A stretch of DNA of 18,025 nucleotides, from assembly GCA_028275425.1 (NCBI GenBank), contig JAPWUT010000012.1, forward strand, positions 1-18,025, written 5' to 3'. Below are positions 7,885 to 13,696 of this stretch, piece after piece (positions within the stretch are counted from its first letter, which is position 1; every line of letters begins with the position of its first letter). A model generated the notes under the pieces. It saw nothing but the letters and a program-made list of their open reading frames with translations, was not told the origin of the DNA and searched no databases. A program made the translations under genes and the position numbers. The DNA comes from Anaerolineae bacterium (GTDB lineage: Bacteria > Chloroflexota > Anaerolineae > SpSt-600).

Positions 7885-8036
7885 CACAAACCAAAATTAG
7901 GGGGTGAGTAGCCACCCCCTGCAACCATACCCCGGGTGGGACCCAAAACGCTGGCGAGCCCAAAAGCCCACGAGGGTGGGCAAACGGGGGTCCGGTAGGC
8001 GAAGCCCCCATGGCAAGGAGTATGGGGGGTGTGCCC
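7885..8036 (+). repeat. Degenerate GC-rich interspersed repeat, left cluster copy 1
   Basis: This stretch matches, in order, the same blocks found in the right-hand cluster read on the minus strand: a GAGTAGCCA block, GGGTGGGACCCAAAACGCTGGCGA, AGGGTGGGCAAACGGGGGTCC, a GGCGAAGCCCCC hairpin and ATGGGGGGTGTGCCC. It begins with a local hairpin, AGGGGGTG 7899-7906 with CACCCCCT 7913-7920. The gap 7809-7884 holds only an imperfect CCCAG...CTGGG hairpin (7819-7847) after the pseudouridine synthase stop; it has no U-run. Confidence 0.8.
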
Positions 8037-8122
8037 TGTTCACGCCGGCTGAAGTCAGCCTCTTTGAAAAAAGGTCGGCCTTCGCCAAGTACGGGCGTAG
8101 CGTCGCTACGCCCCTACATTAA
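8037..8122. repeat. 84-bp segment with two perfect palindromes inside the left repeat cluster
   Basis: A segment unlike the surrounding repeat, lying between two truncated repeat copies. It carries GGCTGA (8047-8052) pairing with TCAGCC (8055-8060), and a perfect 10-bp palindrome GGGCGTAGCG (8093-8102) with CGCTACGCCC (8104-8113) around one central base. The second palindrome resembles the 'GGGGCGTAGCG-ACGCTACGCCC' class of dispersed intergenic palindromes I associate with Chloroflexota and cyanobacteria genomes. No coding frame here is credible. It may be a small non-autonomous mobile element (REP-like). Confidence 0.65.
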
Positions 8123-8220
8123 ACCGGGGGTGGAGGGGGCGCAGCCCCCTCCCAGGGGGTTTGGGGGATGTGCCCCCAAAATTTCAAAGAAGGGGAAAAT
8201 AGCTAACTCTTGTCATCACG
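8123..8220 (+). repeat. Truncated interspersed repeat, left cluster copy 2
   Basis: This begins at the CCGGGGGTGG block in the middle of the repeat consensus and continues through the CCAGGGGGTTTGGGGG block, ATGTGCCCCCAAAATTTCAAA, and an AAGGGG...TAGCTAAC tail. The consensus GGCGAAGCCCC hairpin is replaced by a longer one, GGAGGGGGC (8132-8140) with GCCCCCTCC (8144-8152). The first half of the unit is missing. Confidence 0.7.
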
Positions 8221-8445
8221 CCACGAGTGGGACCCGAAACGCTGGCGAACCCTAAGCCAACGGGGGTGGGCAAATGGGGGTCCAGGGGGCGTAGGGGGTG
8301 TCCCCCCACAAATTCAAAAGAGGGAGCGAGCTGCCCGCATTAGTAACCTTGCCACGAGTGGGACCCAAAACCCTGGCAAACCCAAAGCCAACGGGGGTGG
8401 GGAAACTTGGGGTACACATGCCCCCAATCCCCTTTGCCCATAAAA
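8221..8445 (+). repeat. Two tandem interspersed-repeat copies (131-bp period), second truncated
   Basis: CCACGAGTGGGACCC starts at 8221 and again at 8352, a 131-bp period. Both copies continue into a near-identical block ending AGCCAACGGGGGTGGG. The first (8221-8351) lacks about 20 bp found in the right-cluster units (the GAAGCCCCTTGGCA part). The second decays after about 8400. CCACGAGTGG is itself palindromic. The strand given is that of the CCACGAGTGGGACCC block; the same block occurs on the minus strand at 17644-17953. Confidence 0.82.
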
Positions 8446-8465
8446 GGGCCACCGTAAGATGCCGT

Positions 8466-8494
8466 TTGACGTCTCTGAGATAAAATGCTACAAT
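8466..8494 (+). promoter_or_regulatory. Strong extended -10 promoter for the dsbA-like gene and recA
   Basis: The -35 TTGACG (8466-8471) and -10 TACAAT (8489-8494) are separated by exactly 17 nt. A TG dinucleotide one base upstream of the -10 (8486-8487) adds an extended -10 element. Each hexamer differs from consensus at one position. Transcription would begin near 8501, leaving a very short leader that contains the GGAGG ribosome-binding site at 8504-8508. Confidence 0.8.
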
Positions 8495-8513
8495 GAAAGC
8501 AAAGGAGGAGATT

Positions 8514-9119
8514 GTGAGAAAGGTCTTTGCCTTTTTGGTGCTCTTGGCTTTAACAGCGTGCGCAAGCCCAACCCCATCGGGAGGGATAAGCCCGGAAGGA
8601 CATTATTACCTGGGCCCTAAGAACGCCAAAGTCCTCATTGAGGAATACACCGACTTCCAATGACCATACTGCGCACTTCACGTCCGTGAGACGTTCCCGA
8701 TGCTTAAAAGCGAATACATAGACAAAGGGCTTGTGCGCTATCAATTCATAAGCATGCCTTTGCGCAGCATCCATCCGGCTGCCCAAAAGGCAGCAGAAGC
8801 TGCCTTCTGCGCCGGAAAACAGGGGAAATTCTGGGAAATGCACGATTTGCTCTTTGAAAAACAGAGTGAATGGGCAGCGCAAATATCCCCCTTAAAAGCC
8901 TTTGAAGGTTATGCCGGCCAGATAGGCTTAAACGTGGAAAAATTCCGGACTTGCCTTCAGACAGGAGAAACTGCTCTCCAAGTCCAGAACGACTTGGCCG
9001 AAGCAGCCAAAAGGGGAGTTGTCGCTACCCCGACCTTCTTCATAAACGGGAAGAAGCTGGAAGGGGCGTATCCATACCAGGTTTTCAAAGCCCTCATAGA
9101 GGAAGAATTGCAGAAATGA
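8514..9119 (+). CDS. DsbA-like thioredoxin-fold lipoprotein with in-frame UGA (predicted selenocysteine, U-P-Y-C)
   Basis: The frame runs from GTG 8514 (GGAGG 8504-8508, 5-nt spacing) to TGA 9117-9119 and is interrupted only by TGA 8661-8663. Read through, it encodes 201 residues. They are a lipoprotein signal peptide with lipobox LTAC (C16), the DsbA/Thioredoxin_4 motif EEYTDFQ-U50-PYC53, the helical insert (EAAFCAGKQGKFWEMHDLLF), and the cis-proline loop VATPTFFING (P173). Family members have cysteine at position 50, the nucleophile of C-P-Y-C, so UGA replaces exactly the residue most often exchanged for selenocysteine. It would act outside the membrane in thiol oxidation or disulfide exchange. 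An ATG at 8700 opens the remaining 139 codons but lacks the active site. Alternatives are a point nonsense mutation (one base from TGC) or a sequencing error. recA follows after 38 nt. Confidence 0.85.
8664..8705 (+). promoter_or_regulatory. Candidate bacterial SECIS element
   Basis: Directly after the in-frame UGA, ACGTC (8680-8684) pairs with GACGT (8690-8694) around the loop CGTGA. An alternative fold pairs TCAC (8678-8681) with GTGA (8686-8689) around the loop GTCC. Both apical loops contain GU with a G in the first two positions, and start 21 or 18 nt after the UGA. That is within the range usual for bacterial SECIS elements recognised by SelB. A weak outer stem, GCA 8673-8675 with TGC 8701-8703, is possible. 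It is within the coding sequence, as bacterial SECIS elements are. Confidence 0.65.
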
Positions 9120-9157
9120 TGGGTTTGGTTTAAACTTAAATAGGAGGGTTAGAAGGG

Positions 9158-10180
9158 ATGAGTCAGTTCAGCCGAGAGAAAGCGCTGGAAACGGCAATAG
9201 CCACGATAAAAAAGCGGTTCGGGGATGGGGCTATAATGCGCCTTGGGGATGTCCCCAAGCGAGATATCGCCGTAATCCCAACAGGTTCCCTGGCCTTGGA
9301 CATAGCCCTCGGAGTAGGAGGAATACCAAGGGGTAGGATAACCGAAATCTTCGGCCCTGAGGCTTCAGGTAAAACAACCCTTGCCCAGCACATAATAGCT
9401 GAAGCCCAAAAATTGGGGGGGACGGCCGCTTTTATAGACGTTGAGCACGCCCTTGACCCCAATTACGCCCGGAAGTGTGGGGTGGATGTGGAGAACCTTT
9501 TGGTAGCTCAGCCTGATACCGGGGAACAGGCTTTGGAAATAACCGAGGCTTTGGTGAGGAGCGGAGCGGTAGACGTAGTGGTCATTGACTCGGTGGCAGC
9601 CTTAGTCCCAAGGGCAGAAATTGAGGGGGAAATGGGCGATGCCCACGTCGGCTTGCAAGCTCGCCTCATGAGCCAAGCCCTCCGCAAGCTTGTGGGGGCC
9701 ATCCACCAATCCCAAACCGCCTTGGTCTTCACCAACCAGCTCCGCCAAAAGATAGGGGTTGTGTTCGGAAGCCCTGAAACCACTACCGGAGGGATGGCCC
9801 TACGCTTCTACGCTTCCATAAGGCTTGACCTCAGGAAGCTTGAGAGCATAAAGAGGGGTGGGGATATAATAGGCAACAGAACCAGGGCTACGGTCAAGAA
9901 AAACAAGGTAGCCCCGCCCTTCAAAGAGGCCGAATTTGACATCCTCTACGATGAGGGAATCTCCAAGGAAGGAGATATCCTGGACTTGGGCGTGGCCTAC
10001 GGGATAATTGAGAAGAAGGGGACCTTTTACTCCTACAGGGACATAAACCTTGGCCAGGGCAGAGAGAACGCCCGCCAATTCCTGAAGGAAAACCCTGACC
10101 TGAGGGATACTCTGGAAGCACTCATAAGGGAGGCGGCGGGCCTTCCTCCCAAAGAGGCCCTTTTCCGCCTCAACACTTAA
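9158..10180 (+). CDS. recA: Recombinase RecA
   Basis: RecA is the ATP-dependent strand-exchange protein of homologous recombination and the co-protease that triggers LexA cleavage. The 340-aa protein has the Walker A motif GPEASGKT at residues 66-73, the same numbering as in E. coli RecA. The later blocks are VVVIDSVAALVPRAEIEGEMGD and the DNA-binding L2 region (TTTGGMALRFYASIRLDLR). The C-terminus lacks the strongly acidic tail of E. coli RecA. ATG 9158 follows an AGGAGGG at 9143-9149. The 38-nt gap to the dsbA-like gene has no good promoter, so the two may share the promoter at 8466. I see no clear GAAC-N4-GTTC LexA box near either start. Confidence 0.99.
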   Translation: MSQFSREKALETAIATIKKRFGDGAIMRLGDVPKRDIAVIPTGSLALDIALGVGGIPRGRITEIFGPEASGKTTLAQHIIAEAQKLGGTAAFIDVEHALDPNYARKCGVDVENLLVAQPDTGEQALEITEALVRSGAVDVVVIDSVAALVPRAEIEGEMGDAHVGLQARLMSQALRKLVGAIHQSQTALVFTNQLRQKIGVVFGSPETTTGGMALRFYASIRLDLRKLESIKRGGDIIGNRTRATVKKNKVAPPFKEAEFDILYDEGISKEGDILDLGVAYGIIEKKGTFYSYRDINLGQGRENARQFLKENPDLRDTLEALIREAAGLPPKEALFRLNT

Positions 10181-10182
10181 GC

Positions 10183-10311
10183 ACCACTGCAGTCGGAAAC
10201 AACCCCACCCCTTAAACTAACCGGGGGTGGGTTGAACGGAAAAGCCCCATACCCTTGTGAACCCGCCCGTAGGGGAGGGGGTGTTTTGTAATCTCAACCG
10301 GCTGCAGTGGT
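10183..10311 (+). promoter_or_regulatory. Candidate antiterminator pairing in the recA-recX gap
   Basis: ACCACTGCAG (10183-10192) is the perfect reverse complement of CTGCAGTGGT (10302-10311). The downstream arm covers the last four bases of the 5' arm and half of the loop of the recX-proximal terminator (10296-10325), so the two structures cannot form together. Between them lies a second potential stem, AACCCCACCCC (10200-10210) with GGGGGTGGGTT (10223-10233), with an offset bulge. I cannot match the segment to a known riboswitch class. Regulation is inference. Confidence 0.5.
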
Positions 10312-10333
10312 AAGGGCAGCCGGTTCAATTTTT
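10296..10333 (+). terminator. Intrinsic terminator between recA and recX
   Basis: AACCGGCTGC (10296-10305) pairs perfectly over 10 bp with GCAGCCGGTT (10316-10325), with a 10-nt loop. It is followed by CAATTTTTAT (10326-10335), with a five-U run. In E. coli an intrinsic terminator also separates recA from recX and leaves recX expressed by partial readthrough, so this position is biologically sensible. recX begins 17-25 nt downstream. Confidence 0.8.
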
Positions 10334-10349
10334 ATCAAGGGAGGAAAAT

Positions 10350-10976
10350 TTGCCGGGATTTATAGCCCGGATTAAACCTTGCGGCCCTGAGGGGAAAAAA
10401 GTAGCCATAACCATAGAAGGCTTCCCGTCCTTAATCCTGCCTCGCACTGAGGCTGAAGGCCTTCGGGAAGGCCAAGTCCTTTCCGAAGAGCAGATACGCG
10501 AGCTCTGGGAAAGGGCCGAATTATCCAAAGCCTGGGAAGCTTCCCTCCGCCTCCTCAAGTTTAGGCCGAGGAGCGAACAGGAAATCAGGGCCAGGCTTCG
10601 CCGCAAGTTCCCCCCAGAGATTGTGGAAAAAACCATAATCTCCCTCCGGGAAAAGGGCTTGGTTGATGACCGACTATTCGCCCGCTATTGGGTGGAAAGC
10701 CGCAGGGAATTCAAACCCTCCGGCTTCAAAAAGCTCCGCTACGAATTGCGCTCAAAGGGGATATCGCCAGAAATCATAAGGGAAGTTCTGGGCAACCTGG
10801 ACTTCGCCGAAGAAGCCTACAAAGCGGCCTTGAAAAAGGCACAACGCTGGCAAAGCCTGGACGAATTTTCTTTCAAAAAGAAAATGGCCGATTTCCTCGC
10901 CCGACAGGGCTTCTCGTTTGAAATCATTGAAGAAGTGGTGCCAAAGGTGTGGAGAGAAATCCAGCGGGAGGAGTGA
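10350..10976 (+). CDS. recX: RecA regulatory protein RecX
   Basis: RecX binds RecA filaments and limits their assembly and activity. The 208-aa protein has the three-helix-bundle repeats of the family: LKFRPRSEQEIRARLRRKF, then LREKGLVDDRLFARYWVESR and GFKKLRYELRSKGISPEII, then a third repeat to the C-terminus. A small beta-strand N-terminal extension (FIARIKPCGPEGKKVAITIEG) precedes the repeats, as in many Gram-positive-type RecX proteins. The start is TTG 10350, with AGGGAGG at 10338-10344; no in-frame ATG fits. It lies behind the terminator at 10296-10333, so expression should be lower than recA. RNase Y follows after 3 nt. Confidence 0.93.
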   Translation: MPGFIARIKPCGPEGKKVAITIEGFPSLILPRTEAEGLREGQVLSEEQIRELWERAELSKAWEASLRLLKFRPRSEQEIRARLRRKFPPEIVEKTIISLREKGLVDDRLFARYWVESRREFKPSGFKKLRYELRSKGISPEIIREVLGNLDFAEEAYKAALKKAQRWQSLDEFSFKKKMADFLARQGFSFEIIEEVVPKVWREIQREE

Positions 10977-10979
10977 GAG

Positions 10980-12503
10980 ATGGGGCTAATCGTAATAGTT
11001 GCTTTGCTTGTAGCAGCACTGGCTTTTGTGGCCGGCTATGGCCTCAGGCTTTACCAGGAAAGAAAAACCATAAAATCTGCCCAGGAGCAAGCCGATAAAA
11101 TCCTGAAGGAAGCTCAGAAAGAAGCTAAAGAAATGCTCCTGGCGGCCAAAGATGAAGCGCTGAAAGTCAAAGCACAGGTAGATGAAGAACTGAAGCGGCA
11201 GAGGGCCTACCTCCAAAACCAGGAAGAAAGGCTGCAACGCCGCCAGGAATTCCTGGACCGCAAAGCTGAAAGCTTGGACAAGAGGGAGAAGCACTTAGCC
11301 CAGCTTCAGGCCGAAATACAAACCCTCCATGAGGAAGCACGCCGCCTTAAGGAAAAAGCCGAAGAAGAACTTAACCGCATAGCAGGCTTGACCCCGGAAC
11401 AAGCCAAGGAAATACTCCTGGAAAGGGTTCGGGAGGAAGCACGCCAGGAAATGGCCAAAGTCATCCGTGAGGAGGAAGCGAGGGCCAAGGCCGAGGCCGA
11501 GCGCCGAGCAAGGGAAATCATCGCCGAAGCCATGCAGAGAGTCGGAACAGAAGAAATCGTTGAGCTTGCCACGGTCACAATCCCCCTGCCAAACGATGAA
11601 ATGAAGGGCCGGATAATCGGCCGAGGGGGAAGGAACATAAGGACTATTGAGAACGTCCTGGGGGTTGACTTAGTGGTGGACGATACCCCCGAAACTATCA
11701 CCATATCCTGCTTTGACCCCCTCCGGAGAGAGATTGCCCGGTTGGCTCTGGAAAAATTGATAACGGATGGGCGAATTCAGCCGGCAAGGATTGAGCAAGC
11801 CGCGGAGCAAGCCCGAAAAGAAGTGGAAAACATCATAAGGGAGGAAGGGGAAAAAGCCCTTTATAAGCTTGGCCTCCCAGGGCTACCGGAGGAACTTGTG
11901 GCCCTACTGGGCCGGCTTAAATTCCGCACCAGCTACGGCCAAAACGTCCTTTACCACTCCATAGAGACTGCCCGGCTGGCCGGGATAATGGCTGCAGAGC
12001 TCAAAGCCGATGTAAAAGTAGCCAAGCTCGGCGGCCTACTCCACGATATCGGCAAAGCAGTGGACCAGACGGTAGAAGGGCCTCACGCTGCCATAGGGGC
12101 CGAGATAGCGCGAAGGAACGGCTTGCCTGAAATAGTGGTAAACTGCATCGCCGCCCACCACGGCGAAGTGGAACCCCAATCGGTAGAGGCTATCCTGGTA
12201 GAATTGGCCGATGCCCTATCCGGAGGAAGGCCAGGAGCTCGGCGGGAGAGCTTGGAAAGCTACATAAAACGCATTGAAAGCCTGGAAGCAATCGCCTCCT
12301 CTTTCCCAGGAGTAGCCCAAGCCTTCGCCATCCAAGCCGGCCGGGAAATAAGGGTCATAGTTAAACCGGAAGAAGTGGACGATCTGGCCATAATCCAGCT
12401 TTCCAGGGAAATCGCCCGCAAAGTTGAGGAAAACTTGGAATACCCCGGCCAAATAAAAGTGACAGTCATCAGGGAGATAAGGGCTGTGGATTATGCCCGA
12501 TGA
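10980..12503 (+). CDS. rny: Ribonuclease Y
   Basis: A membrane-anchored endoribonuclease that starts bulk mRNA decay in bacteria without RNase E. The 507-aa protein has an N-terminal transmembrane helix (residues 3-24), a long charged coiled coil (about 30-190), a KH domain with GRIIGRGG at 210-217, and an HD phosphohydrolase domain with the metal-binding H355-D356 in LLHDIGK. The length is typical (about 510-520). ATG 10980 has GGGAGGAG at 10966-10973, inside the recX end. Its stop overlaps the recF start (ATGA), which implies translational coupling. Confidence 0.98.
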   Translation: MGLIVIVALLVAALAFVAGYGLRLYQERKTIKSAQEQADKILKEAQKEAKEMLLAAKDEALKVKAQVDEELKRQRAYLQNQEERLQRRQEFLDRKAESLDKREKHLAQLQAEIQTLHEEARRLKEKAEEELNRIAGLTPEQAKEILLERVREEARQEMAKVIREEEARAKAEAERRAREIIAEAMQRVGTEEIVELATVTIPLPNDEMKGRIIGRGGRNIRTIENVLGVDLVVDDTPETITISCFDPLRREIARLALEKLITDGRIQPARIEQAAEQARKEVENIIREEGEKALYKLGLPGLPEELVALLGRLKFRTSYGQNVLYHSIETARLAGIMAAELKADVKVAKLGGLLHDIGKAVDQTVEGPHAAIGAEIARRNGLPEIVVNCIAAHHGEVEPQSVEAILVELADALSGGRPGARRESLESYIKRIESLEAIASSFPGVAQAFAIQAGREIRVIVKPEEVDDLAIIQLSREIARKVEENLEYPGQIKVTVIREIRAVDYAR

Positions 12504-13696
12504 TAAAAAGGCTTGAGCTTACTAACTTCCGCAACTATATATCCCTGTCCCTGGACCTCCCTCCCGGCCTAATCATCCTCCAGGGGGATAACGCCCAAGG
12601 GAAGACGAACTTCCTGGAAGCAATTTACCTCTTGGCTACAACTCGCTCCCCCTTTTCCAAAACCGACCAGGAATTTGTCAATTGGCTTGCTCAGGATAGC
12701 CCCCTCCCTTTTGCTAAAATCGCCGGGGTGATAGAAGGCCAAGATGGGAGCACGCGCATTGAACTGGTCATAGCCGGAGAACCCAGCCCTTCAGGAGTCC
12801 GGTACCGCAAGAAAGCCTTCATCAACGGTGTACCAAAAAGGCTCATAGATATCCTGGGCCGCCTCTGTTGCGTCCTCTTCTCCCCCTCCGACATAGAGAT
12901 TGTCTCAGGCCCGCCGGAGGGACGAAGGCGCTTCCTGGATATAGCCTTATGTCAGGTTGATTCAAAGTATTGCCAGGCCCTGGCTCTATACAACAAAGTG
13001 GTGGAAAGGCGAAACCACCTCCTCAAAAGGGCTCAAGAGGAAGGGTTCAACGAGGAAGAATTCCTATTCTGGGACGAAAGCCTTGTGAAGTATGGGAGCA
13101 TTGTAACCAAAACTCGGTGGGAAGCGCTGGGGACCATGGCTCCGGAGGTGAGGAAGACCCACATGGCCTTGACCGAAGCGGAGGAAAGCCTCCAAGTCCT
13201 CTACATCTGCTCGGCTTTGGGGGAGGTGATTTCTGACCCTGGCCTCGCCAATCCCCCATCTCTGGAGGAGATAGAAAAGGCCATGGCCCAGAGGCTGGCA
13301 CAAGCAAGAAATAAAGACTTAGACCAAGGGGTCACCACCATCGGCCCGCACAGGGACGATGTGCGCTTCCTCCTAAACGGCAGGGATATTTCAGCCTACG
13401 GCTCCAGGGGGCAACAGCGTTCGGCCGCCTTTTCCCTGCGCCTGGCCGAAATGACCTTCATTGAAAAGGCAAGCGGGGAAAGCCCTTTGCTCCTGCTGGA
13501 TGAAGTCCTTTCGGAATTAGACCAGAAAAGGAGGGAACGGCTTACGGAGATTGTATCTCAAGCCCCTCAAGCCATCATCACTACTTTGGAATGGGGAGGT
13601 TTCCGGAAAGAGTTCTTGGCAAAAGCCCACCTTTTCACTGTGACCCAGGGGAATGTAAGGGCGGTTTCCCTTTCTTCAATCCCAACGGCCGCTTAG
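12500..13696 (+). CDS. recF: DNA repair protein RecF
   Basis: RecF is an SMC-like ABC ATPase that, with RecO and RecR, loads RecA on gapped DNA. The 398-aa protein has Walker A GDNAQGKT (29-36), the ABC signature region SAYGSRGQQRSAAFSLRLAEM and Walker B SPLLLLDEVLSELD. It is slightly longer than the usual 360-380 residues, at the C-terminus. In many bacteria recF sits in dnaA-dnaN-recF-gyrB; here it is coupled to rny and downstream of recA-recX. The last 62 bp overlap the 3' end of rsmG on the opposite strand. Confidence 0.96.
   Translation: MIKRLELTNFRNYISLSLDLPPGLIILQGDNAQGKTNFLEAIYLLATTRSPFSKTDQEFVNWLAQDSPLPFAKIAGVIEGQDGSTRIELVIAGEPSPSGVRYRKKAFINGVPKRLIDILGRLCCVLFSPSDIEIVSGPPEGRRRFLDIALCQVDSKYCQALALYNKVVERRNHLLKRAQEEGFNEEEFLFWDESLVKYGSIVTKTRWEALGTMAPEVRKTHMALTEAEESLQVLYICSALGEVISDPGLANPPSLEEIEKAMAQRLAQARNKDLDQGVTTIGPHRDDVRFLLNGRDISAYGSRGQQRSAAFSLRLAEMTFIEKASGESPLLLLDEVLSELDQKRRERLTEIVSQAPQAIITTLEWGGFRKEFLAKAHLFTVTQGNVRAVSLSSIPTAA

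Noticed and set aside
7885..8445. CRISPR array or coding repeats in the left intergenic region
   Set aside because: The period is 131 bp with no short repeat/variable spacer alternation. Open frames (for example 7904-8122, 8210-8443) are low-complexity by-products of the G-rich repeats, without ribosome-binding sites or recognisable domains.
8661..8663. UGA reassigned to Trp or Gly (alternative genetic code)
   Set aside because: Several neighbouring genes, including lutB, lutC, ffh, recX and this gene itself, end normally at TGA, and the family residue here is Cys.
8700..9119. Stand-alone 139-aa gene starting at ATG 8700
   Set aside because: It has no Shine-Dalgarno, starts inside the thioredoxin fold and lacks the active site. 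The same frame continues upstream through the UGA to a signal peptide, ribosome-binding site and promoter.
9119..9158. LexA/SOS box upstream of recA
   Set aside because: No GAAC-N4-GTTC-like dyad is visible here or at 8446-8513. The GTTTAAAC palindrome at 9128-9135 does not match a known SOS box.
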